From NCBI GenBank assembly GCA_014281115.1, contig JACONQ010000003.1, positions 744,001 to 808,000 on the forward strand: DNA of 64,000 nucleotides. The letters run 5' to 3'. Shown here piece by piece: positions 43,162-54,599 of the stretch. Origin of the DNA: Laburnicola sp. R22_1 (lineage: Eukaryota; Ascomycota; Dothideomycetes; Pleosporales; Didymosphaeriaceae). Within the stretch, counting starts at the first letter, position 1. Every line of letters begins with the position of its first letter. A program made the translations under genes and the position numbers. The notes under the pieces were generated by a model. It was not told where the DNA came from, ran no database searches, and saw nothing but the letters and a program-made list of their open reading frames with translations.

Positions 43162-44269
43162 ATGGTCTTTTTCCTCACCTTCCTCCGGTCTCAATTGCTA
43201 GTTAGGCTGCCTTATCCAACCTGGAGCTTCGATGGACAGACAATCATCATTACAGGCTCGAACACAGGTCTCGGTTTGGAGGCTGCACGTCATATTGTTC
43301 GTCTTGGCGCTGGCAAAGTCATCCTAGCTGTCCGGACCGTATCGAAAGGCGAGGCGGCCGCCGAAGATATTGTTCAGAGCACTCAAGCCAAAAGAAATGT
43401 TATTGAAGTCTGGCCATTAGACCCGTCAGACCACGAGTCTATCAAGGCCTTCGGCGCACGCCTTCGAACCTTGGACCGCCTTGATGCGCTCATTCAAAAT
43501 GCTGGTGTTCTCGGCGAGCGCTTTAGTTTGTCGAAACATTCCAGAATCGAGACTCACATTGACATCAATTCTGTGGCATCCGTTTTGGTCGGCCTCCTCG
43601 CTTTGCCAAAGCTAAAGGAAACGTCTCGAAAATTCCATGTCCGCACCCGGCTTTGCTTTGTTGGCTCTGATCTATACATGGTCGCAAAATGCAAAGAGGC
43701 AAAGGCTCCTGGCAGTTTGTTGGACGCCTTGAGCAATGAAAAACTCAGTGACATGAGCGACAGGCAAGTCTGCTATTGATACACCACTGTATACTTTATT
43801 GACTGGTCTTTCTTGTTTAGATACAGAGTTTCAAAACTGTTGCTCTACTCTGCGGTCAAAGAGATCGCTGCTCGATGCCCTATCGGTCCAGAATCCGATG
43901 TCGTTGTCAACTGCGTTACGCCAGGGGCTTGCAAGAGCGACCTCTTCCGAGACGATATGGGATGGTTTCGCGAAGCCATCCAAAGTGTTCTAGTGTTCCT
44001 GATTGCGCGGTCAACTGAGGCTGGCAGTCGTACTCTTGTACATGCTGCGAACCCCCTGATTTCCTCGGACGCACATGGGCACTTCCTAATGGATTGTCAA
44101 ATTGCTGCGTAAGTTTTTCCATGCTAATCCCTATATCATCTAATCAGCAATCAGCGACGGTACCACGGTAGATAGTGATGCGGGTCGTGAACTGCAAAAA
44201 CGGTGGATCAATGAGCTCTTTCCAAAGCTGGAGAGTATCTCTCCTGGAGCGACTAATGTTCTGAACTGA
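43162..44269 (+). CDS. Short-chain dehydrogenase (retinol-dehydrogenase/WW-oxidoreductase-like), 3 exons
   Basis: 334-residue SDR of the type common in fungal secondary-metabolite loci. Exons: 43162-43763, 43821-44108, 44155-44269. Cofactor motif TGSNTGLG near residue 30, QNAGVLG, and the catalytic YRVSK right after the first intron (about 202-206). The first intron (43764-43820) is GC-AG with donor GCAAGT; without it the frame stops after QVCY. The last exon gives DGTTVDSDAGRELQKRW, a usual SDR end. It appears intact although its divergent P450 partner is broken. Confidence 0.87.
43764..43820 (+). other. GC-AG intron in SDR gene
   Basis: Donor GCAAGT, acceptor TTTAG, 57 nt; restores DR-YRVSKLLLYSAVKEIAA across the junction. 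Confidence 0.8.
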
Positions 44270-44553
44270 TTCGACAATGATTGGTGAGGATTTCATCTGG
44301 CGTAAATATTCTTGCAATTTGATACGGAATGAGTAAGGTCCATAGTAAAAATGGTCAATATAATTGTGTTCCATGAGTACCCTCGGCCACCTGCGTAATG
44401 CACAGATTAAGGATCTTCCACTAAGAGTGCCGTTAATGATACCCGGGCGGGGCCGTTAGACACAACTGAAGCTCTTGTGCATATTATAGCTACCTGAGGT
44501 CTTCGGGGAGAAACTTTCAACTGCGCTCATACACTCTACCCCCGCTTTACGAT

Positions 44554-45228
44554 ATGAATTATCTCATCTTGCCAACTCTAAGCTTGACTTGTCAAGGCCG
44601 TTATATTTTGTCCATCCTCGCGGTCATAGTCGCGGCCTTGTCATATTTCTTGTCACAAAGAAAGAATTCATTATCTCAAAATCCCATTTTCGGCCTTGCT
44701 GGGGACAGCGATTTCCATGCAGCATTATCAAATAGTTATTTCAAGGTTAGTTAACTGTGCCTAGTTAAGAATAATTAGTTTCTGTATTAACAATTCTCAG
44801 CACAAGGACACGCTCTTCACCATTCCTACCACTCACCATGCCTTAACGATAGTTCCCACACAATTTGCCAACGAGATTAAAGGACTGCCTAAGAGCGTTC
44901 TTAGATTCCAAAAACAAGTCACTGCGCAATTTTTGGAACAATATACTAGACTTAGCGTAAACAACACACTTGTCCAGTCTGTCAAGGTCTATCTAACAAA
45001 GAACATCCCAAGCATCCTGCGAGATCTATAGGAAGAGGTTAATTATTCAATCCGCAAACACATCGGCAATTATAAGTCATGGTCAGACTACCGCCTGTAT
45101 GAGACACTGTTGTGTCTTATTACATTACTGTCAGGCAGAGTATTTGTAGGACTTCCTTTAAGTCGGGATGAGACTTGGCTGCATGCGACTGTTAGTTATA
45201 CTGTTAATAGCTTCTCCCATCAGAAAAG
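44554..45228 (+). pseudogene. Truncated N-terminal fragment of a second P450
   Basis: An N-terminal anchor exon (44554-44745) and a second exon from 44801 read as the start of a fungal P450 (ent-kaurene-oxidase-like type): HKDTLFTIPTTHHALTIVP, QFANEIKGLPKSVLRF, then GRVFVGLPLSRDETWLHATV. The donor is GTTAGT. A TAG at 45029-45031 stands where a Gln codon is expected (CAG to TAG, RIP-type). Homology ends near 45228 and repeat sequence begins, so about three quarters of the gene, including the heme region, is missing. Confidence 0.75.
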
Positions 45229-45235
45229 TTTTTCT

Positions 45236-45375
45236 GCTCAACTATGCGAATCGTGCGCAGACGTGCGCAGACTTGCGCATTTGTGTGCATTTTTGCACAA
45301 GCAATTTACTAGCACAAAAATGCTTAGAGATGCACAGATATGCGCAGACTTGTGCAGATGTGCACAAATAGTCTA
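45236..45375. repeat. TGCGCAGACTT-like short repeats at island edge
   Basis: Units such as TGCGCAGACGTGCGCAGACT and TGCGCATTTGTGTGCATT recur in both orientations (for example TGCACAAGC and TGTGCAGATGTGCACAA). This block separates the truncated P450 from the AT-rich island and may be the end of the inserted element; no family was recognised. Confidence 0.5.
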
Positions 45376-45613
45376 AATAAGTAATTTTTTAAAGCTTTAT
45401 AACTTTTTTACCAGTAAAGCTATAAATTTAATTTTTTAATAGATTTATAGAGAAATTACTAGTCTTTAATTATTTAATTTAAAAATACTATTTCTATTAC
45501 GTAATTAGTTAGTAATTAATAAAAAACTCTTTATTTTACTAGTTATTATATAGATTACGTAATATTATTATATAAAAATATAGTACTAATAAATTACTAT
45601 ATAATTTTTTTGC

Positions 45614-45745
45614 CAAGCTCGCTTATAACGCGCTAACCCCTTTTTATTAACACTATCTTAAAATATATTTCTATATTAATAATAGTAGGAGGGATAATTA
45701 CTATTATTATAATAATTTTATTAGAAACTCCTTAGTCGCAAAAAA
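45614..45745. repeat. Dispersed ~130-bp repeat, copy 1
   Basis: Contains GCTTATAACGCGCTAAC, TTTTTATTAA, AATAGTAGGAGG and CGCAAAAAAACTATAT. Copy 2 is at 47857-47990 on the other side of the first Fot1-like element; a partial third copy is near 53335-53390. Confidence 0.65.
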
Positions 45746-45794
45746 ACTATATAATTTTTAAAAAAGTTATAATAATAATAAAGTAGTTAATATA

Positions 45795-47654
45795 CTTTGC
45801 ACTCGAGTTAATTATTCTATTAAGTTAATTACTTTACTAAGATCCTACTAAAATATACTATTAGTAATAGTACAACGCAATGCCTTAACTATATAATAAA
45901 CTACTAGCGTTAAAAAAAGCGCGTATATAGCTTATAATCTAGACTATTAAATAAGACGTAACACTCTCTTAGCGACGTGCTACAGCCCTCTATAATGTCT
46001 CTTAAAGTACACTTAGCAACTAACGCGCTAGAAGATATTTAGACGCGACTGCGCACCTAACAGAATAAGACTTACTATAAGAGAGAAGTAGGTAATTATG
46101 CAGCATATACTTAACCTAGACGCGCGAGAATTTCCGCCCCAGCTTAATACTATCAAAGATATAGCTAATTCTTTACTAGCTGCACGCTACTATAAGCTAG
46201 TTGGCTAGAGGTAGCCTTATAACTTTGTTAAGCGCTAGCTAAAGCTTTAAGTTAAGTTTAATTAAAAGTACGACTACAAGAGAGCTCTCTAGGAGGATCC
46301 TAAGGTAATACAAGACTAGTTCCGGCTTGTGGAGAACATAAAGGCTAAGTATAGTATCCTAAATAAGGATACCTATAATTTTAACAAGTCTAGCTTTATA
46401 ATAGGCATAATATTAACTAAAGCAATAGTTATAGGCTCTAAGCATTAAGGACAGCCAAAGTAAGTGCAGTAGGGTAATAGGAAGTAGATAATAGTTATCT
46501 AAGGCATTAACGTAATAGGGTAGTAGATCCTACCCTTTATTATCTTTAGGGGTAAGCACTACCTCTCCGCCTAGTATAAGGAGAAGGATCTACCTTATAA
46601 TTAGGTTATTATAGTCTCTAAGAATGGCTAGACAACAAATAAGCTTAGTCTATAATGGCTAAAGCACTTTAATAAGTATATAAAGAGGCGTACTACTAGT
46701 AAAGCACATTTGCTTATTATTAATGGCTACAAAAGTCACAACTCGCTCGAATTCTAGAATTACTATAAAAAGAGTAATATTATTACTCTCTATATGCCTT
46801 CACATTTGTCGCACCTCTTGCAGCCACTTAATATAGGTTGTTTTACGCTATTAAATAAGACGTATAGGCGCTAAGCTAAGAATCTAATACGCAACCACAT
46901 CACGCACATTACTAAAATTAAGTTTTTACCTTGCTTTATTGCTGCTTTTAAGGCTTTAATTACTAAAAGTAATATTAAAGGAGGCTTTCGAGGTGCTGGC
47001 CTAGTGCTCCACAACCCAGAAGTTATAATATCGCAGCTTAACGTCCGCCTACGTACACCTTCACTTTATACTATTTGTAATAGTATATAGGAGTTACAAA
47101 CTTCGCAAAATAGTATAGAACTTAGGTTGCAATTAACGCTAGTTAAGTAGAGAATTTAAAGGCATATAGATAGTTTTCTAACTTATATAGTTAAGGCAGT
47201 GGAAAAGCTTATTAAAGGCGCCAAGCTAATAGGACATTCTTTAGTGTTAATAACCAAACGCAATACTAAACTTTAAGCTGCTAATAAGGCCGCTACGCGA
47301 CATAAATTATATAAAAGAAAGTAAGTACAGCGTAAAAAAGTCCTTATAGCTAAAGAGGGCCAGCGGCTGGCTACTCTAAAGGAGTTTAGGGCGCGTAGTA
47401 ATAGGCAAAAGGCGAAGAAGAGGGTACGCGCTAATAGAGGCGAATCTGCTTAATAGCGCTGTGGACGCTGCGGCAAGCCCGGGCATAACAAAATAACCTA
47501 TAGGCAGCCTATAGAAGTAGATTCTAAATAGATTAGCCTATTTAGACTATTAAAAATAGTTCGTATTAACTCTATACTATTGTAAATAGTATAGAACTTA
47601 GTGGGGTCTTGGCAAAGTAATTAACTTAATAGAATAATTAACTCGAGTATAAAG
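45795..47654 (+). mobile_element. Fot1/pogo-type DNA transposon, copy 1 (RIP-inactivated)
   Basis: 1,860 bp with terminal inverted repeats of about 55 bp (left CTTTGCACTCGAGTTAATTA, right its complement) and flanking TA duplications, as in Tc1-mariner/pogo elements. The + strand encodes decayed text of a CENP-B/DDE transposase: FPPQLN, NFDKSGF, IINGYKSHNSLEF, SHLLQPLNIGCF, then a C-terminal RCGRCGKPGHNK zinc knuckle. The positions of the second and third catalytic Asp read Asn, a G-to-A change of the RIP kind, and many TAG/TAA codons interrupt the frame. Not functional. Confidence 0.88.
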
Positions 47655-47856
47655 TACGTTAAAAAGTTATTAAAGATTAAACTTTTTAAAATAGTGTTCT
47701 TTACTAAGCCACTAATTTTCGCCTAATCTAATTCTTTTAAATAATTATAAAACTATAGTTTTTCTATTTTAAACTTATAAAATCTAGAATTTAGGATTAG
47801 AAAAAGTTTTATATAATACGCTAGTAATTAGTACTATTATATTAACTAGCCGCTTA

Positions 47857-47990
47857 GTAAGCTTATAACGCGCTAACTCTTTTTATTAATACTACCTTAA
47901 AACGCTTTTTTATATATATAATAGTAGGAGGAATATTTGCTATTATTATATTATTTTTATTAGAAATCTCTTAGTTATAAAAAAACTATA
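47857..47990. repeat. Dispersed ~130-bp repeat, copy 2
   Basis: Same order of blocks as the copy at 45614-45745 (GCTTATAACGCGCTAAC, TTTTTATTAA, AATAGTAGGAGG), with A/G and C/T differences. Confidence 0.65.
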
Positions 47991-48049
47991 TTAACTAGTA
48001 ATTACTATCTAGTAAGAGACTTTAACTTTATACTTTAAAAATCTTTTTT

Positions 48050-49035
48050 AAAGCTTAGTAAGCTGCTTAGTAAGTAGCTTACTAACCTTTTTTTAAATTC
48101 TAGCTAATTAAAGAGCTTTATTTACTAATTAATTAGTATTATTTTAATAGTATAGATGCCCTATATGCTCTAAGTGTTCTAGATACCCTAGGTGCACTAG
48201 TAGTATAGGTACGCATTTTTATATAATCTTATATATATATATACTAAGAAAAAGTAGTATTACTAGTGCACTCTAAGCGTATTTAGTGTGTAGGCGTGCG
48301 TAGGCGTGCTTAAAGCTGCTTAGGTGCCCTAGATACTTATTATACTTGCTTAAAACTTTTCGTAATAACTTTAAAAAATTCTAATTTTTTAAGGTTTACT
48401 AAGCAGCTTACTAAGTAGATTACTAAGCTTTTTTAAATTTTAGCTAATTAAAGAGCTTTATTTACTTATTAATTAGTATATTATAGGTAGTATAGACATT
48501 TAGAATATTCTAGCTACTCTAGCTACTCTAGATATACTAGTAATATAGGTACGCATTCTTATATAACCTTATATATATATATATACTAAGAAAAAAGTAG
48601 TATTACTAGTGTGCTCTAAGTGTATTTAGTGTATAGGCGTGCGTAGGCGTACTTGGAGCTGCTTAGGTGCCCTAGATACTTATTATACTTGCTTAAAACT
48701 TTTCGTAATAACTTTAAAAAATTCTAATTTTTTTAAGATTTACTAAGCAGCTTACTAAGTAGATTACTAAGCTTTTTTTTAAATTTTAGCTAATTAAAGA
48801 GCTTTATTTACTTATTAATTAGTATTTTATAGGTAGTATAGACATTTAGAATATTCTAGCTACTCTAGCTACTCTAGATATACTAGTAGTATAGGTACGC
48901 ATTCTTATATAACCTTATATATATATATATATACTAAGAAAAAGTAGTATTACTAGTGTGCTCTAAGTGTATTTAGTGTGTAGGCGTGCGTAGCCTTATA
49001 TAGGACTACTTAGGTACTCTAGGTACTTATATACA
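48050..49035. repeat. Three tandem copies of a ~343-bp unit
   Basis: The landmark AAGAGCTTTATTTAC occurs at about 48111, 48451 and 48797, a spacing of 340 and 346 bp. Each unit contains TAGCTAATTA, a GGTACGCATT block, a TATATATA run, CTAAGAAAAA, TTACTAGTG and TTCGTAATAACTTT. Units 2 and 3 are closer to each other than to unit 1. Confidence 0.8.
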
Positions 49036-49075
49036 CACAAATCTTTTCTAATGCCTCTAGGATTAATCTATAATA

Positions 49076-49391
49076 TTATGTAATTCTAGACTAACTATTT
49101 AACTAACTACTATGTTACGTAATTAATAATTTCTTTAATAATAATAAGAATAATAATAGTAATAGTAACTAACTTAATTAGCTTATTATTCTTTTATAGT
49201 AAATTTTCTTTTATGACTAGTAAGCTATATACTATTCTTTAGAACTTTGTCGCTACTACCTATCTTTCCTATACTTCTACTACTACTACTTACTCTTATC
49301 TTTATCCTTATTACTTATAGTTCCTTGTCTTAATAGTAGCCTAGATAATTACTACTATTTTAATAAGCTTTTTACGCTATTGCTACTAACA
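49076..49391. repeat. Repeat shared with the right edge of the island, RIP-damaged copy
   Basis: Contains GTTACGTAATTAATAATTTC, then a TAATAATAG run and AGTAACTAACTTAATT. The same order occurs at 58869-59140 with C and G preserved at many places. It ends at the TA duplication of Fot1-like copy 2, so that element may have inserted into it. Confidence 0.7.
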
Positions 49392-49393
49392 TA

Positions 49394-51248
49394 CTTTACA
49401 CTTAAGTTAATTATTCCATTAAGTTAATTACTTTGCTAAGACTCTACTAAAATATACTATTAGTAATAGTACAACATAATGCCTTAACTACATAATAAAC
49501 CACTAGCGTTAAAAGAAGCGCATATACAGCTTACAATCTAGGCTATAAAATAAAACGCGACACTTTCTTAGTAACGCGCTACAGCCCTCTATAACGTCTC
49601 TTAAAGTACACTTAGCAACTAACGCGCTAGAAAGACGTTTAGACGCAATTGCGCACTCAACAAAATAAGACTTACTATAAGAGAGGAGTAGGTGATTGTG
49701 CAGCATATACTCGACCTAGACGCGCGAGGATTTCCGCCCCAGCTTAATGCTATAAAAGATATGGCCGATTCTTTACTGGCTGCACGCCACTACAAGCCAG
49801 TTGGCTAGAGGTGGCCTTATAACTTTGTTAAGCGCTAGCTAAAGCTTTAAGTTAAGTTTAATTAAAAGTACAACTATAAGAGAGCCCTCTAGGAGAATCC
49901 TAAGGTGATATAAGGCTGGTTCCGGCTTATGGAGAATATAAAGGCTAAGTATAGTATCCTACATAAGGACACCTATAATTTTGATAAGTCTGGCTTTATA
50001 ATAGACATAATATTAACTAGAGTAGTAGTTATAGGCTCTAAGCATCGAGGACAGCTAAAGTAAGTGCAGCAGGGTAATAGGGAGTGAATAATAGTCATCT
50101 AAGGCATTAACGCAATAGGGTAGTAGATTCTACCCTTTATTATCTTTGGGGGCAAGCACTACCTCTCTGCCTAGTATAAGGAGAAGGATATACCTTATAA
50201 TTAGGTTATTGCAGTCTCTAAGAACGGCTAGATAACAAATAGTCTATAATAGCTAAAGCACTTTAATAAGTATATAAAGAGGCGTACTACTAGTGGAGCA
50301 CGTTTGCTTATTATTAATGGCTACAAAAGTCACAACTCGCTCGAATTCCAGGATTACTACAAAAAAAGTAATATTATTACTCTCTATATGCCCCCATATT
50401 TGTCGCACCTCTTGCAGCCACTTAATGTGGGTTGTTTTGCACTGTTAAAGAAGGCATATAGGCGCTAAGCTAAGAATCTAATACGTAACCACATCACGCA
50501 CATTACTAAAATTAAGTTTTTACCTTGCTTTATTGCTGCTTTTAAGGCTTTAATTACTAAAAGTAATATTAAAGGAGGCTTTCGAGGTGCTGGCCTAGTG
50601 CTCCACAACCCAGAAGTTATAATATCGCAGCTTAACGTCTGCCTACGTACGCCTCCACTTTGTACTATTCGCAATAGTATATAGAAGTCGCAAACTCCGC
50701 AAAATAGTATAGAACTTAGGTCGCAATTAACGCTGGTTAAGTAGAGGATTTAAAGACATATAGATAGTTCCCTAACTTATATAGTTAAGGCAGTGGAAAA
50801 GCTTATTAAAGGCGCCAAGCTAATAGGGCATTCTTTAGTGTTAATAACCAAACGCAACGCCGAACTTTAAGCTACTAATAAGACTGCCACACAATATAAA
50901 TTGTATAAAAGAAAGCGAGTACAGCGTAAAGGAGTCCTTACAGCTAAAGAGGGCCAGTGGCTAGCCACTCTAAAGGAGTTTAGGGCGCGTAGTAATAGGC
51001 AAAAGGCGAAGAAGAGGGTGCGCGCTAATAGAGGCGAATCTGCTTAACAGCGCTGTAGACGCTGCGGTAAGCCTAGGCATAATAAAACAACCTGTAGGCA
51101 GCCTATAGAAGTAGATTCTAAATAGATTGGCCTATTTAGACTATTAAAAATAGTTCGTATTAACTCTGTACTATTTACAATAGTACAGAACTTAGTGGGA
51201 TCTTGGCAAAGTAATTAACTTAATAGAATAATCGACTCGCGTACAAAG
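49394..51248 (+). mobile_element. Fot1/pogo-type DNA transposon, copy 2 (RIP-inactivated)
   Basis: 1,855 bp, same TIRs and TA flanks as copy 1 and co-linear with it over the whole length; differences are mostly transitions. Slightly less damaged: ARGFPPQLNAIKDMADS and LQPLNVGCF can be read, and the zinc knuckle RCRRCGKPRHNK-like end is present. It still has many stops and a short deletion (near 50240) relative to copy 1. Confidence 0.88.
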
Positions 51249-51803
51249 TACATTAGTACACCTTTAGTATTTTATATATTATAATAAACTTTTTCTTTTC
51301 TTTGCTTTAGTTCTTATCTTTATAGTTTTTATTACCTTTATTTTTAGTTATATTATTAAGCTTTTATAGTATAATTTCTATATTATACTATTATTATATT
51401 ATAAAGGCTGCGTCTCTTTTACTAATATTTAGATACTAAAGAACTATTTTATACTCTAAAATTTAAAAGCACAAAATATAGTAAATTAGTCTAAAAGTAT
51501 TACTAATAGAATATTTAAAAATAAGCTTTAGAGGCCTCTTTAATAATCCTTCGAGTCGCATAACGTTGCTAAATTTCTAGAGATTATTCTTAACTTTATC
51601 TAGCTAGTTATCTATGCCTTAACTAAATTTAATAATAGCTGCGTTGCTATAGATATTAAACTTAGACGTAATATTAAATTGCTAGAAAGTAGTTATTATA
51701 TTACTAGATATAATAGATAAAGCGTTAAATTTAAAAAATATAGTATTATATATTAAAGTAAAGATTTAGTATACTAGGTATTACTAATATTATAATAGTA
51801 CTT

Positions 51804-52275
51804 GCTAGTCTCCCTACTAAGCACGCCCTATTATCTTTTTTATATACTCTATTTTCTCTATTTACGCCTTTTATATTTCTAAAGGTGCCTTTTCTAGTTA
51901 GTATTAGTGTAGTAGTTAGTGTAGGCCTATACTCTACGCTACTCTCTATATAAGAAAAGGCTCTCTATATCTCTTTCTTATTTACTATCTTAGAATAGTA
52001 TTAATTTAACTAGCTCTTTTAACTATTCTAGCTGTGCCTTACTAGCCTCCCTACTAAGCACGCTCTATTACCTTTTTTTTACATCCTATTTTCCCTATTT
52101 GCGCCTTTTACTTTTCTAAAAGCGCCTTTTCTAGTTAGTATTAGCGTAGTAGTTATTGTAGGCCTATACTCTACGCTACTCTTTATATAAGAAAGGGTCC
52201 TCTATATTTCTTTCTTATCTACTATTTTAGAATAGTATTAATTTAACTAGCTCTTTTAACTATTCTAGCTATTTC
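51804..52275. repeat. Two tandem copies of a ~237-bp unit
   Basis: Units start near 51804 and 52041 with CTAGYCTCCCTACTAAGCACG and end with TAACTAGCTCTTTTAACTATT. An inverted partial copy lies at about 57040-57155. Confidence 0.75.
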
Positions 52276-52530
52276 TAATAGGGTAGCTCTATAAGGCTAT
52301 ATACCGTCCTTATAAATATTATAAGAGACTTATATACTATATATATAGTAAACTATAGTTACACTACTATTAGATTATAAGCACAATAACTAAACTATAG
52401 TTAAGCGTTCTATTACCTATACTACTTCTACAGTTATAATTCTATAGTCTACTATAGCTCTCTAATAGTTTACTAGTTAAGAAATAATATATAACTTAGT
52501 TATGCCTAACTATCTATTAACTACTATCTA

Positions 52531-53124
52531 TTAACTACTATTATTAATACTACCATATATAAAGTCAATAATAAAATTATTATTATTTTATATATATTTT
52601 ATTACTACTACTATATACTAGGTACTAGGTTTTAGTGTCTTCTATTTTATTCCTCTCTATATATAGTACAAACTTAACCTTAGTTAGAATCTCTATATAA
52701 TAAAGATCTTTAATACTATTAATAGCTTTATAGGCGCGAAAAAACTCTAGAGGTATTTAAGAATTCTACACTCTTTATTATAACTAATATATTTTTATTA
52801 GTAAAGAGGCTAATTTTTTTATAATATATAACTTAAAAGAAGCTATGAAAGTTTAATATAACTATGCTTTTATTATATATAACTATTATACTTTACTAAT
52901 AAGAAAAGCTATAGTACTATTTAAAAATAGTATATAATAGTATTAAAGATCTTTATTATGCAGAGATTCTAACTAAGGTTAAGTCTATTCTATACACAAA
53001 GAGGAGTAAAATAGGAGGCACTAAAACCTTGTATCTAGTACATAGTAGTAATAATAAAATATACACAAAATAATAATAATTTATTATTAACTTTCTTTAT
53101 AATAGTATTATTAATAGTAGTTAG
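52531..53124. mobile_element. Foldback/MITE-like element with ~190-bp inverted repeats
   Basis: The left arm (about 52531-52726) and right arm (about 52930-53124) are inverted copies: TTAACCTTAGTTAGAATCTC and GTACTAGGTTTTAGTG on the left match GAGATTCTAACTAAGGTTAA-like and CACTAAAACC text on the right. About 200 bp lies between. There is no coding content. The arms differ mainly by C/T and G/A. Confidence 0.75.
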
Positions 53125-53422
53125 TATATATTAGTATACCTTTAATAAATAATTATTATTTAAATAGTAACCTATATAGTTTATTATAGTAAGTTTAATT
53201 TTAACTATATTATACTTATTAATACTTATATATAGGGGACTCTGCTTTTTTATTATATTATTTAAGATAAAAGCATTTGTTCTGCTACCCCTAGATAGTT
53301 AATTTAACGTTATATTAATACTTATATATAGCGTTAAGTAAACCTCTTTTTATTAATACTATGTTAAAACGCTTTTTTATGTTAATAATTAGGCTAGTAA
53401 ATAAGTTCGGGGTACTTAGCTT

Positions 53423-53576
53423 AGGTATAGAGTTAGGTTAGGGTCGCATAGACTCTAGGTATAGGTTAGGTTAGAGTTATATAGACTCTAGGTATAGGTT
53501 AAGTTAGGTTACATAGATTTTAGGTATAGGTTAGATTAAGTTGTATAGACTTCTAGGTATAGGTTAAGTTAGGGTA
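53423..53576. repeat. 33-bp minisatellite, array 1
   Basis: About five units of GGTATAGGTTAGGTTAGGG plus CGCATAGACTCTA, the later ones decayed. Array 2 is at 58090-58232. The GGTTAGGTTAGGG part resembles, but is not, a telomere repeat. Confidence 0.75.
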
Positions 53577-54599
53577 CCTATTAAGATTGCGTAACTTATA
53601 TTATATAAAATTAATAGTAATAAAATTAGTAACTTTAGTTACTCTCTAAAGGTATATAAGAAAAAAATCTAAGTAAAAGTAAAATTAATACTATTTTCCT
53701 ATTAATATATATATTTATTATATCTTGTTATTACTAATGCTGTAGTAGCGCTAAGGCCTTAACTACTTTTGTAGTAGCTATCCCTAATAAAAAAGTTAGT
53801 AGCTTGCTATTTAAAATCTTATAATCTTAAATAGTTTTAATAGTCTTTTTATTAGCTAGTAGCTTATATAAATTATCCCCCTTATCTAATAGCGCTATGT
53901 CCTCTAAATTATCCTCCCTATATTAGAATCTAATAACTTTATAGATTGATTATTAGCTATTATAAACTTAACTATTATAACCTTTTTAATTGTTTAAGCA
54001 GCAAAATTATGCCTTTAATCTCTAATTATATCCCTACTAGTTGTTTAATTACTAAGCAGAGGGCTCTGCTTTTTTTACTATATTGTTTAAGATAAAAGCC
54101 TTTGTCGTTCTACTCCTAGGTAGATAATTTAATAATACACATATCCCTACTAGTGTTAAAGATGCGCTTAATACCCATCTATAAAATCTACACTACTAGA
54201 ATATACTTTATAATCTATATAAGTTTAAAGTAAAATATTTAGTAAACCTTTTACTATACTAGTAAATTAAACTTATTACTCTTTTTAACTATAGGAGTAC
54301 TTAGGTATATTTCTTCTTTTATCTAAGTTAGGCCTAAGTTGTAATTAATATCTAGCGTAGCTAAACTTTAACTAAAGGTAGAGAGGCTACTAAACTATAA
54401 ACTAAGTAGTAAAGGAGGCTTTTAAAACTATTTACTATCTTATAACTATCTTAGGTTAGTATTTAAGACTAGAGTAGAGTCTCTAGTTATTAGACTATTA
54501 TAGTAATTAAGATACTTTAGAAACTATTAGTAGTATATATACGTATTCTAGGTTTTCTATATCTTATTTTATATAACTATTAGTATATAACTATAATAA

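Noticed and set aside
45110..45376. 88-codon Cys-rich open frame at the island edge
   Set aside because: It is the decayed P450 frame continuing into short TGCGCAGACTT-type repeats, not a secreted Cys-rich protein.
53423..53576. Interstitial telomere sequence
   Set aside because: The unit is 33 bp and only partly TTAGGG-like; it behaves as a transposon-linked minisatellite present twice.
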